Source: Tannerella sp.
GTDB lineage: Bacteria > Bacteroidota > Bacteroidia > Bacteroidales > Tannerellaceae
Reading direction: 5' to 3'
Assembly: GCA_031282485.1 (NCBI GenBank)
Contig: JAITDQ010000381.1
Location: 1-7,598 of the forward strand
Length of the DNA: 7,598 nucleotides
In this document: piece after piece, positions 1 to 7,214 of the stretch
How positions within the stretch are numbered: position 1 is the first letter of the stretch
Layout: each line of letters opens with the position of its first letter
Translations under genes and position numbers: made by a program
Notes under the pieces: generated by a model
Told to the model about the DNA's origin: nothing
Seen by the model: the letters and a program-made list of their open reading frames with translations, nothing else
The model's database searches: none

Positions 1-125
1 TTTACCCCGGCAGCGTGTACACCCTCAAAATCGTTACGCGCTACACCAGCGGACAGGTGATGCTCAAGCAACCCCGTACCATCGTGTACGAGTTACCCTT
101 AACGGCAGTAACGCCACAACCGTAA
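1..125 (+). CDS. 3' end of a DUF4469-like protein (partial)
   Basis: Only the last 40 codons are present, read in frame 3 from base 3 to the TAA at 123-125. The tail contains YTLKIVTRYTSG followed by LKQPRTIVYELPLT. From memory of the family, this resembles the end of the Ig-like DUF4469 domain of Bacteroidetes proteins that carry an HU-like DNA-binding domain at the N-terminus. That N-terminal part lies outside the window, so the assignment rests on one short segment. The gene runs in the same direction as the xus-like operon but is separated from it by a tandem repeat block and 161 bp, so it is probably a separate transcription unit. Calling this a coding end is fairly safe; the family name is tentative. 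Confidence 0.5.
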   Translation, partial: YPGSVYTLKIVTRYTSGQVMLKQPRTIVYELPLTAVTPQP

Positions 126-126
126 T

Positions 127-241
127 GCGACGGGAATCACAAAGGCATTGCGACGGGAATCACAAAGGCGTTGCGACGGGAATCACAAAGGCGTTGTGGC
201 GGGAATCAAAGAGGCGTTGTGACGGGAATCACAATGGCATG
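127..241. repeat. Five tandem 23-bp repeats
   Basis: Five head-to-tail units of exactly 23 bp lie at 127-149, 150-172, 173-195, 196-218 and 219-241. Each begins GCG or GTG and carries the core ACGGGAATCA. Units 1 to 3 differ from each other only in the A/G of GGCATT versus GGCGTT. Units 4 and 5 are more diverged, so the right side looks older. The array starts two bases after the upstream stop codon and ends 45 bp before the xusA-like start. There are no spacers, so it is not a CRISPR array, and 23 is not a multiple of three, so it does not encode a repeated peptide. Its function is unknown; it could be a slippage-prone minisatellite or a multi-copy binding site. Confidence 0.9.
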
Positions 242-286
242 ACGCAACCTGATGCAGACATATATAATAAGGATAAATAAAATTGT

Positions 287-2665
287 ATGAACAGATTTAG
301 AACAGCATTTTTTTGGATAGTGATTTATATCGGTTTCTCCCTGTCCGCTCGCGGACAGGGCATAGAAGGGAAGGTTATTTCGTGCAGCGACAGCCAGCCG
401 CTTGCGGGAGTGTCTGTGTGGATTGAAGGAACCGCTACAGGCGCCGTCACCGACGGTGACGGGCGGTATTCGTTCCCGACGCTTAAGCCGCAACGCTACA
501 CGCTGGCGTTCTCCCATACGGGAATGAAAAGCGAAACAAGGACGGTGAACCTCGCCGACGGAAAACGTGAAAATATTGACATATGTCTGGAAGAGGATGC
601 CGTGACGCTCAACGAGGTGCTGATCACCGGCAAGTCGGCCACACGGAAGATTAACGAACTCGCTTACAACGTGGTGGCGGTAGAGGTGAAACAGTTGTAC
701 AATACGACGATGGACCTGAGCCATGCGCTCGACCGCGTGTCCGGCGTGCGGATTCGCGAGAGCGGCGGCGTAGGGTCGGGATTCAACTTCTCGCTGAACG
801 GCTTCACCGGCCGGCAGGTGAAGTTTTTTATCGACGGCATCCCGATGGAGAACTTCGGCTCGTCCTTCCAGATCAACAATATCCCCATCAATCTGGCGGA
901 ACGCATCGAAGTGTACAAGGGGGTGGTGCCCATCTCTTTCGGGGCCGACGCGCTGGGAGGGGCGGTGAACATCGTTACCGGCAGCCGGCAGAACAGTTAC
1001 CTTGATGCGTCATATTCCTTCGGCTCGTTCAACACGCACAAGTCGTGCATCAACGCCGGATACGTTGCCGCAAACGGATTTACCGTGCAACTGAATCTTT
1101 TCCAGAACTATTCCGACAACGACTATTACGTGGACGTGGACGTGGCCGACCTGTCCACCGGACTGTACGAGAACCGCCGCGTGAAGCGTTTCCATGACAA
1201 CTACCACAACGAAACGCTCATTGCCAATGTGGGCGTGACGGGTAAGAAATACGCCGACAAACTGCTGGTGGGCGTTACGCTGGGACAAAACAAAGCCGAC
1301 ATACAGACGGCAGCCCGTATGGATCGCGTCTTCGGGGCAAGATTCAGGCAGGGAAACATCATCATGCCTTCCGTGCGCTACTCCAAGAAAGACCTTTTCG
1401 CAAAAGGGCTGGATGTGAACGTCACCGGAAACTACAACCTCGGATTCGAACAGACGGTGGATACCGTCGCCCGTCAGTACAACTGGCTGGGCGAATTTAG
1501 GGAAAAACCGTCGCCGGGAAGCGAACTGAGCCGCACCCTGTACAAATACAACAACCACAACGGACTGCTGACCGCCAACATCGCATACAAAATCAACGAA
1601 CGGCACTCCGTCATGCTCAACGACGTATTCAACGTCTTCGACCGCACCGGAAGCGACGAACTCTATCCCGACAACGAAGCGGACAAACAGCCGCGGAAAA
1701 CAACTAAAAACGTGACGGGGCTGGGCTACCGGTTCGACTACAGCGAACGCTGGAACATGTCGGTCTTTGTTAAACACTTCACGCAGACCACCTCCTCGTT
1801 CGTCCAGACAACGGGTTCCGGCGGATGGGGAACGTATGCGTATGAGGAATTTAAGAATACTTTCAGCGCAACGGGATACGGACTGGCAAGCACATACTTT
1901 ATCTTCGACAACTTTCAGGCAAAACTGTCGTACGAGAAAAGTTTCAGGCTTCCGGAAAACGAAGAAATCTTCGGCGACGCCAACACCCTGCTGGGCAATC
2001 TCGACCTGCACCCCGAAAGCAGCGACAATGTGAATGTCGGGCTGAACTTCACCACCACCGTTGACAGGCATCACGGACTGATCTTCGACGGCAACCTGAT
2101 CATCCGGAACGCCGTCGATTACATCCGCCCGCAGCAAAACGCCAACGGAACGCATCAGGTGATGACCAACCAGCGCGACGTCATCAACATCGGCTACAAC
2201 GGAGAGGTGAGGTACTCGTACAAACGCCTCCTGACGGCCGGCGTCAACCTGACGTACCAGAATCTCCGCAACAACACCCGCTACGAGGAAGGCTCCACAA
2301 GGGAAAGCACCGTGTACCGCGACCGCATCCCCAACATGCCCTACCTTTTCGGCAACGGCGACATCAACCTCTTCTTCCCCGGCGTGGGAGGCAGGGACAA
2401 CAACCTGAGCATCGGATACAACCTGCTGTTCGTGTACGAATACTACCTGCGATGGCCAAGTCAGGGAACGTCCGGCAGCAAATACACTATTCCCACGCAG
2501 TTGTCACAGGACATCAATATCACCTACGCCATCAAAAAAGGCAGGTACAACATCTCGGCGGAGTGCAGGAACATCACGGACGCCAACCTGTACGACAACT
2601 TCAGCCTTCAAAAGCCGGGAAGAAGTTTCTCCGTCAAGTTCAGGTATTTCATCAGCAGTAAATAG
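287..2665 (+). CDS. xusA: XusA-like TonB-dependent outer-membrane receptor
   Basis: This 792-residue protein is predicted to import a ferric siderophore across the outer membrane using TonB energy. Residues 1-24 form a signal peptide, with cleavage near the GQG at 23-25. Residues about 26-105 are a carboxypeptidase-regulatory-like Ig domain typical of Bacteroidetes receptors. The linker motif LNEVLITG sits at 108-115. The plug spans about 118-232, with FFIDGIPMENFG in the middle and ALGGAVNIVTG at its end. The remainder is the 22-strand barrel type, rich in alternating aromatic residues and ending SFSVKFRYFISSK. Length is normal for the family. The ATG at 287 is chosen because it gives a complete signal peptide; there is no good Shine-Dalgarno sequence. 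The downstream DUF4374 and PepSY genes point to the Bacteroides xus locus rather than to a SusCD polysaccharide system, as no SusD is present. The substrate is inferred from this synteny. Confidence 0.9.
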   Translation: MNRFRTAFFWIVIYIGFSLSARGQGIEGKVISCSDSQPLAGVSVWIEGTATGAVTDGDGRYSFPTLKPQRYTLAFSHTGMKSETRTVNLADGKRENIDICLEEDAVTLNEVLITGKSATRKINELAYNVVAVEVKQLYNTTMDLSHALDRVSGVRIRESGGVGSGFNFSLNGFTGRQVKFFIDGIPMENFGSSFQINNIPINLAERIEVYKGVVPISFGADALGGAVNIVTGSRQNSYLDASYSFGSFNTHKSCINAGYVAANGFTVQLNLFQNYSDNDYYVDVDVADLSTGLYENRRVKRFHDNYHNETLIANVGVTGKKYADKLLVGVTLGQNKADIQTAARMDRVFGARFRQGNIIMPSVRYSKKDLFAKGLDVNVTGNYNLGFEQTVDTVARQYNWLGEFREKPSPGSELSRTLYKYNNHNGLLTANIAYKINERHSVMLNDVFNVFDRTGSDELYPDNEADKQPRKTTKNVTGLGYRFDYSERWNMSVFVKHFTQTTSSFVQTTGSGGWGTYAYEEFKNTFSATGYGLASTYFIFDNFQAKLSYEKSFRLPENEEIFGDANTLLGNLDLHPESSDNVNVGLNFTTTVDRHHGLIFDGNLIIRNAVDYIRPQQNANGTHQVMTNQRDVINIGYNGEVRYSYKRLLTAGVNLTYQNLRNNTRYEEGSTRESTVYRDRIPNMPYLFGNGDINLFFPGVGGRDNNLSIGYNLLFVYEYYLRWPSQGTSGSKYTIPTQLSQDINITYAIKKGRYNISAECRNITDANLYDNFSLQKPGRSFSVKFRYFISSK

Positions 2666-2707
2666 TTTTTTTTAATCAATTATAATCACAAATAAATAAA
2701 AAGTAAT

Positions 2708-3958
2708 ATGTTAAATTTAAGTATCAAAAAGTTAGTATTCGCAACATGTGTTGCATCTCTGTTCGCTTCGTGCGACAAGAAAAACGACGCGCCCGAACCG
2801 GAAACGGAGGGCAATTTTCAGTATGTTATAGTGGCGACGCCCGAAGGCAGTACTTCCGAAGGCGCCGACTATCTGCTGCAGACAGGCAGCCTGACGGAAG
2901 GCAGCATTACCACCGTGGGCGCAGGTCTGGAACAGGATGGATACCGCTATTTTGTGTTCCACAAAAACAAGGCATTCAGCCTCCTTTACGGACAGGGCAA
3001 CCCCGGCGCCGTTACCACCTATGCGCTGGATGAAAATGGCGTGTTGAAGTACTTTTCCAACCTGCAGACGGAAACCGTTCAGGTCTTCGGCACGTACGGC
3101 GACGAACTGATTCTGATGAAATGTCCGCGTCAGGGCGACGCCAACGCCGGAATCTACCGCGTGGACGCTGTTAATCCGCAGATACTCTCCACCAGTTACG
3201 TGGATGTGGTACAACTGGCCGGCAACGGTGAAAGAGCGCATTTCAGCGGCGTTTTTCAGGTGGACAACAAGATTTATGCTCCCTATTTCTGTGTCAAGGG
3301 AGTTGCCGGTCAGGTATTCCATTCCGATTATACGGACAGTACGTGGGTAGCCGTATTTTCCTACCCCGACATGAATCTGGAAAAAGTCATCAAAGACGAC
3401 AGAACCTCGTATATCGGTTATTATTTCGCACAAAGAGGCCTGACGCAGGTTGAGGATGGCGACGTGTACGCCTTTTCGACGGCAACAACCGGCGATGCGG
3501 CGTCGGGCGTGGTGGCATCCACCAAACCGTCGGCTGCCGTCCGCATCAAAAAGGGAACATCCGAGTTCGACAGGAATTATTTCTTCAACATACAGGAAAA
3601 GTCGGGAGGCTATCACCTCGACAGAGCCTTTTACCTGAGCGGCACAAAATTCCTGCTGACCATGTACCCCGACAAAACAGTCGCGCCGATATACGGCTCG
3701 AACACCCTCAAGTTCGCCATCGTGGATGTGGTTGCACAGTCGTTCACCTGGGTTACCGGAATGCCGGAGCCAGAGCAACTGGTACACGTGTCGCGGCTGC
3801 CTTATGTGGAGGAAGACGGGACAAGCGTCGCCTTCGGCATCACCGTTGCGGACGAATATCCTCACGTCTATACAATCGACGTGGCTACCGCCAAAGCGAC
3901 CAAAGGACTGGAAGTCATCTCCGGATGTATCACCTCTATCGGCAAACTGACTTTTTAA
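2708..3958 (+). CDS. xusB: XusB-like DUF4374 siderophore-binding lipoprotein
   Basis: This 416-residue lipoprotein is predicted to bind ferric siderophore at the cell surface and hand it to the XusA-like receptor. A short lipoprotein signal ends in FASC, making Cys22 the lipidated residue. The next residues (DKKNDAPEPETEG) are charged and acidic, which is compatible with surface export in Bacteroidetes. From about residue 36 the chain is a run of beta-strand segments expected of a propeller-like DUF4374 fold. It starts with FQYVIVATPEG and ends with the family-like CITSIGKLTF. It lies 42 bp after the receptor stop, in an A/T-rich gap without a promoter I can identify, so co-transcription is likely. 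Bacteroides thetaiotaomicron XusB binds enterobactin-type siderophores; that this copy does the same is inferred from family and synteny. No truncation is seen. Confidence 0.86.
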   Translation: MLNLSIKKLVFATCVASLFASCDKKNDAPEPETEGNFQYVIVATPEGSTSEGADYLLQTGSLTEGSITTVGAGLEQDGYRYFVFHKNKAFSLLYGQGNPGAVTTYALDENGVLKYFSNLQTETVQVFGTYGDELILMKCPRQGDANAGIYRVDAVNPQILSTSYVDVVQLAGNGERAHFSGVFQVDNKIYAPYFCVKGVAGQVFHSDYTDSTWVAVFSYPDMNLEKVIKDDRTSYIGYYFAQRGLTQVEDGDVYAFSTATTGDAASGVVASTKPSAAVRIKKGTSEFDRNYFFNIQEKSGGYHLDRAFYLSGTKFLLTMYPDKTVAPIYGSNTLKFAIVDVVAQSFTWVTGMPEPEQLVHVSRLPYVEEDGTSVAFGITVADEYPHVYTIDVATAKATKGLEVISGCITSIGKLTF

Positions 3959-3966
3959 CCTGACAG

Positions 3967-4000
3967 CGGACAGTGGACAGTGTCCACTGCCCGTTTTTTT
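3967..4000 (+). terminator. Terminator-like hairpin between xusB and xusC
   Basis: CAGTGGACA (3971-3979), a central G, and TGTCCACTG (3981-3989) form a perfect inverted repeat. After an A/C mismatch it is extended by CGG (3967-3969) against CCG (3991-3993). Seven T residues (3994-4000) follow at once, giving the classic stem plus T-tract of an intrinsic terminator. It lies 8 bp after the xusB-like stop and ends four bases before the xusC-like ATG. It should therefore terminate or attenuate transcripts entering xusC, or mask its start. The structure is seen in the sequence; the activity is inferred. Confidence 0.75.
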
Positions 4001-4004
4001 CAGT

Positions 4005-5159
4005 ATGACTGCAAAAAGAGTAATTCGTAAAATCCACCTGTGTCTCGGAATGGTCTCCGGCGGCATTGTGAGCGTTATCTGTCTGACAGGCGCCGTATGG
4101 GCGCTGCACATACACGGATGGGTTGGCAGCGGCGATCCGCTGATACCGGCTCAAGACCCCTCGCTGCTGCTGCGTCCGTCGGCGATAGCGGCGATGGCGA
4201 AAGACAGTCTGGACGGCCGTTTACCGTCATATATCACCTATACGAAAGACCGACCGGCGTGGGCAGGCATTTACGGAAGGGGTGAACGGACGGTGGTGAT
4301 GATAGACCCGTATTCGGGAGAACCGCTTAAACGGACAAGTTTCAGCATGAACAACGCCGGCGGACAGCCATTCGACTTCTGGATGTTCATCCGGCGGGGG
4401 CATCAGTCGCTGTGGCTGCCTCGCGCCATTGGACGTCCCCTGATCAACTACAGCACGCTGACGTTTATCGTCGTATTGATTTCGGGGATTGTCCTGTGGA
4501 TACCGAAAACGAAAAAGGCGACGCGACGCCGTCTATGGTTCAAATGGAAAAGAAACATGGGAGTCAAGCGGAAAATCTTCGACTTCCACGCCATAGCGGG
4601 CATCTATGCCTCCATCTTTCTCCTGCTGATGGGACTGACGGGCATGGTGTGGGGACTGGACTGGTATGCAAAATTCCTGTACCTGATAGCGGGCGAGGGT
4701 AAAAACGTGCCGGCAAATACGGAAAAATCCGACCCTGCCGGCGCCCACTCTGCCATCGACCCGATGCTTGCAACGGACAGCGTGTTCGAAATCATACTGC
4801 GTCGCTATCCCGATGCTGCGTCGTTCTACATCAACTGTCCCGATACCGCCGACCCTGCGTCGGTTATCAGGGCAACCGTCTATCCCGACAGGAATGTTTA
4901 CTATAATCGCGATGTTTGCGTTTTCGACAGGTATTCCCTGCAGGAAATCGAACCGGCTGGGATATACAGCGGCAGGTACCGGGACGCGAACTTTCCCGCC
5001 CGCCTGCTTCGCTCCATTTACGACCTGCATACAGGCGCTTTCTGGGGTCTGCCCGGAAAGATACTGTACATCGTTGCCGCCCTGACAGGCGCCACGTTCC
5101 CGTTTACAGGCCTGTACATGTGGCGTAAACGACGAAAAAGGAAAGTTACCGTTACCTGA
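4005..5159 (+). CDS. xusC: XusC-like PepSY-domain inner-membrane protein
   Basis: This 384-residue PepSY_TM protein has four predicted membrane helices, at about residues 12-35, 149-167, 196-218 and 352-373. The two soluble stretches between helices 1-2 and 3-4 are PepSY-like regions facing the periplasm. Family-type histidines are visible: His11 in RKIHLCLG before helix 1, His195 in DFHAIAG at helix 3, and His342 in DLHTGAFWG before helix 4. These suit haem or metal binding, as proposed for PepSY_TM proteins that reduce or release iron from siderophores. The C-terminus is very basic (WRKRRKRK), consistent with a cytoplasmic end. The ATG at 4005 gives the conserved N-terminal basic-helix motif. 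The gene is third in the cluster, but a terminator-like hairpin ends just before its start, so its expression may be lower than that of xusAB. The exact reaction is not established by sequence. Confidence 0.84.
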   Translation: MTAKRVIRKIHLCLGMVSGGIVSVICLTGAVWALHIHGWVGSGDPLIPAQDPSLLLRPSAIAAMAKDSLDGRLPSYITYTKDRPAWAGIYGRGERTVVMIDPYSGEPLKRTSFSMNNAGGQPFDFWMFIRRGHQSLWLPRAIGRPLINYSTLTFIVVLISGIVLWIPKTKKATRRRLWFKWKRNMGVKRKIFDFHAIAGIYASIFLLLMGLTGMVWGLDWYAKFLYLIAGEGKNVPANTEKSDPAGAHSAIDPMLATDSVFEIILRRYPDAASFYINCPDTADPASVIRATVYPDRNVYYNRDVCVFDRYSLQEIEPAGIYSGRYRDANFPARLLRSIYDLHTGAFWGLPGKILYIVAALTGATFPFTGLYMWRKRRKRKVTVT

Positions 5160-5177
5160 TGGGCATATTTATTGTGT

Positions 5178-5444
5178 TCATGGTAAATGGAAATCCTTGG
5201 GGAAATCTTTTCGCAAATGAACGCAGATGAAATGCAGGCAGTAATGTTTGAAATTTTTGAAGTCGCCAAAGTGATACAGTAGTAAAATTGTGATGATTTC
5301 ACTCCCGGACATATCGCAGGGGCGATTACGGTGGCGCATGCCATTCTCCGGTAATTTTTGGAGTTTTTTTACTTCTTCGTTGAATTTCTTGCAAAATTCG
5401 TCCGTAATGCAGAAAATTTCAGTAATTTTGTCGTTGGTAAGCAT
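5178..5444 (-). pseudogene. IS982-family transposase, N-terminal fragment
   Basis: The reading frame begins MLTNDKITEIFCITDEFCKKF and continues with LPENGMRHRNRPC, SGSEIITILLLYHFG and FKHYCLHFICVHLRKDFP. This matches the N-terminal region of Bacteroidetes IS982-family transposases as I know them. The 88-residue frame is about a third or less of the usual length, and the similarity stops near residue 83 (about base 5196). The following DFHLP and stop look like unrelated flanking sequence. The catalytic DDE region is entirely missing, so the fragment cannot transpose. It is convergent with the xus-like operon, whose last stop is only about 20 bp from the end of this frame. Confidence 0.75.
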
Positions 5445-5548
5445 AATTGAAAATCTTATTTTATCTTATTGATTGTCAACTGTAAAGATACCAATAAATT
5501 TTCAATTATGCACCTTTTTTTGGAACTTTTCTTATCCAAAACTTAGGT
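5196..5548 (-). mobile_element. IS982-family element remnant, 5' end only
   Basis: The remnant consists of the transposase 5' fragment plus its upstream non-coding region. Its outer tip is probably near 5548, where the minus strand reads ACCTAAGTTTTGGATAAG. This is inferred from the AC-starting termini usual for the family and from the abrupt change to restriction-like coding sequence just beyond. The inner break near 5196 is where transposase similarity ends. About two thirds of the element, including its other terminal repeat, has been deleted, so no target duplication can be checked. The bounds are approximate to within tens of bases. Confidence 0.55.
5441..5511. repeat. Inverted repeat over the transposase start codon
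   Basis: The arm GCATAATTGAAAAT (5441-5454) is matched perfectly by ATTTTCAATTATGC (5498-5511). After a single bulged C at 5455 the pairing continues for five more bases (5456-5460 with 5493-5497), giving 19 pairs around a 32-base loop. The left arm contains the transposase start codon (5442-5444 on the minus strand), so in a transcript spanning both arms that codon would be buried in the stem. Confidence 0.8.
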
Positions 5549-5901
5549 TACTAGATTATTTTGAGTATCCAGTAATTTGTTCTAATTTTTGCAAAGTAAT
5601 AAGAATTGATCCTAAAAAGATTGATCCATTTTGGTTCTATTTATACTGGAATCAATCTTATTTTGAAGGAATAACAACAAAGTATGAAAATCAACCAAGT
5701 GGAATTAAAAATTTTCAATTGGATGAATATATTACTAGTGAGCTAATTCAGATTCCTCCACAAGTGGTACGAGAAATCTATATAAATCCTTTGCGGTCGA
5801 TTTTCTATTTGAAAAACAAATTATCATTCTTGAATTATCATTTGTTGAATACAATTAATCGGTCTTTTGAGAACCTTTATTATAAATTTGAGAACGAATA
5901 A
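5548..5901 (+). pseudogene. hsdS: 5'-truncated type I restriction S-subunit-like fragment
   Basis: About 117 residues remain, ending at the TAA 5899-5901. The order of motifs fits the second half of a target-recognition domain. VICSNFCKVIRIDPKKIDP is followed by FWFYLYWNQSYF, then SGIKNFQLDEYI and ELIQIPP, then a helical tail ending FENLYYKFENE. In HsdS proteins this is the typical run from the edge strand through the IKN motif and the PP turn into the spacer helix. No ATG lies at a sensible start. The open frame merely continues upstream through the insertion-sequence end to a TTG at 5473, and that stretch (LCTFFWNFSYPKLR) is element-derived. The gene therefore appears beheaded by the IS982-type insertion and later deletion. 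It is AT-rich like the SIR2 gene downstream. It could also be the C-terminal recognition part of a fused methylase-specificity protein. Confidence 0.55.
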
Positions 5902-5999
5902 AACAAATTCGCACGCTCACTTCGCTTCGCGATACTTTATTGCCTAAGTTAATGAGCGGGGAGGTAAGAGTAGAAATATAAAAACAAAAAAAATATGCT

Positions 6000-7214
6000 A
6001 TGAGTGACATTTCTGAAAAATATAAATTAAAAATAAAAAAATATCTTGAGTTAGAAAATGTTAGCGTGCTTGCTGGCGCAGGAACAAGTTTTCATTTGGG
6101 AGCACCAGTAATAAGAACAATTCCTGATGAATTGAAAGCGCAATGTACGGCGGAGATCTCTAAATATTTTGGAAAAGGAACTGATCCTTCTTATGAAGAT
6201 TTGTTTAATTGCTTGCTGGCGGATAGATATATTAGCGAAAAGAAGGGAGTTCATGTTTGCGATATAAATAAGTCCATTGCAAAAATGCAAAGCTGGCTTT
6301 TTGAAAATTGCAATACGCAAAAAACAGAAATCCATGACCTATATAAGAATAATGATAAATTAAAGAATAATCGCTACCATTATCATGAAGCATTTATCAA
6401 AAAGTTATTGCAACGTCCTAATAATTTGAAGCGAGCAAATCTTTTCACCACTAATTATGATATGGCTTTCGATTATGCGCTTGATAATTTGGGAGTTCAT
6501 TATATAAATGGATTCATGGGAGTTCACAATCGTTGTTTTAGACCGGAAGTTTATGATTACGATTTATATTATCCGGGACAAAGCATTACGGGAAAGGTTC
6601 ATAGAGCAGAAAAAGTTTTACGTTATTACAAAATTCACGGATCGCTATCATGGCTATCAACTACTCCGTCCGTTTCTAATACTTATGGAATAAAGGAAAT
6701 TCCATTAAATGATGAATTCAAACTGGATGAAAATAACGAAATTATGATTTATCCATGTGTTAGCAAAAAATCATTTACTTTAGACTTGCCTTATTCCGAA
6801 CTGTTTCGTCAATTTTCGCAGGCAATAAATCAACCACAATCAGTGCTTTTCTGTATTGGATATTCGTTTTATGACGAACATATTAATGATATTATTAGGC
6901 AAGCGTTATCAATCCCATCGTTCACCCTAATAATTGCAAATTTCTCAACTAAAAACAATCTTGAAATTGAAAAGCTGAAAGCACTTGAAGATAAACGCAT
7001 AATCACATTAGAGCAGGAAAATTCAGATTTATCAACTTTTGTTGGATTCGTTGAAAATGTAATGCCTGATTTATATGAGGAAGAAGAGGCCGAATTTATA
7101 GCGGAAACAATGAATAAACTATATCAGCCAAAAGATGACGACACGAAAAACGAGGAAATGAGATTGACAGAAATAACAACTAATATAGGAGATACTGATG
7201 ATGAGCCAGAATAA
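6000..7214 (+). CDS. sir2: SIR2-family NADase, effector of a SIR2-HerA defence pair
   Basis: This 404-residue protein has the landmarks of the SIR2-like fold. They are the NAD-binding loop GAGTS at 26-30 followed by GAP at 34-36, FTTNYD at 149-154 with Asn152, KIHGSLSW at 211-218 with the presumed catalytic His213, and GYSFYDEHI at 287-295. There is no zinc-binding cysteine quartet, which argues against a classical deacetylase and for the defence-type NADase group. The C-terminal 60 residues are strongly acidic (YEEEEAEF, then DDEPE at the end) and look unstructured. The stop codon lies inside the next gene, a HerA-type ATPase, so the two are translationally coupled. In the described SIR2-HerA (Nezha) antiphage system the two proteins form a large complex that depletes NAD+ on infection. 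The ATG at 6000 follows an A-rich leader and leaves a full Rossmann start. The function is assigned by motif and partner, not by experiment here. Confidence 0.85.
   Translation: MSDISEKYKLKIKKYLELENVSVLAGAGTSFHLGAPVIRTIPDELKAQCTAEISKYFGKGTDPSYEDLFNCLLADRYISEKKGVHVCDINKSIAKMQSWLFENCNTQKTEIHDLYKNNDKLKNNRYHYHEAFIKKLLQRPNNLKRANLFTTNYDMAFDYALDNLGVHYINGFMGVHNRCFRPEVYDYDLYYPGQSITGKVHRAEKVLRYYKIHGSLSWLSTTPSVSNTYGIKEIPLNDEFKLDENNEIMIYPCVSKKSFTLDLPYSELFRQFSQAINQPQSVLFCIGYSFYDEHINDIIRQALSIPSFTLIIANFSTKNNLEIEKLKALEDKRIITLEQENSDLSTFVGFVENVMPDLYEEEEAEFIAETMNKLYQPKDDDTKNEEMRLTEITTNIGDTDDEPE

Noticed and set aside
125..280. A 51-codon open frame overlapping the upstream stop (TAATG) and running through the tandem repeats
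   Set aside because: The 23-bp unit shifts frame each copy, the predicted peptide has no recognisable features, and it ends 6 bases before the xusA-like start. Openness is explained by the repeat sequence lacking stops.
242..286. Promoter or Fur-type operator directly before xusA
   Set aside because: The A/T-rich stretch lacks a convincing -33 TTTG with -7 TAnnTTTG pair and shows no clear palindromic iron box.
1010..2155. Long minus-strand open frame (381 codons) opposite the receptor gene
   Set aside because: It is antisense to a clear TonB-dependent receptor, has low-complexity Val-rich translation and no domain. The same applies to 2732-4111 minus, opposite the lipoprotein gene.
5473..5547. 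TTG start at 5473 as the true beginning of the restriction-like gene
   Set aside because: This stretch is the upstream region and tip of the IS982 element, including one arm of its inverted repeat, so the frame is open by chance.
5540..5950. AACTTAGG at 5540-5547 and CCTAAGTT at 5943-5950 as paired ends of a second mobile element
   Set aside because: Only 8 bases match, the neighbouring bases differ, and the interval holds the restriction fragment with no transposase.
5914..5958. CGCTCA and TGAGCG as a terminator stem after the restriction fragment
   Set aside because: Six pairs around a loop of more than 30 bases with no following T tract is not a credible terminator. The small TCGC-GCGA stem inside it is also too weak.
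5958..5964. GGGGAGG as a Shine-Dalgarno site for the SIR2 gene
   Set aside because: It lies more than 30 bases before the ATG at 6000, too far to act, and Bacteroidetes rarely rely on such sites. The A-rich leader is more relevant.
5995..6003. Two-codon upstream frame ATGCTATGA overlapping the SIR2 start
   Set aside because: It could couple translation, but so short a sequence easily occurs by chance and nothing else supports it.
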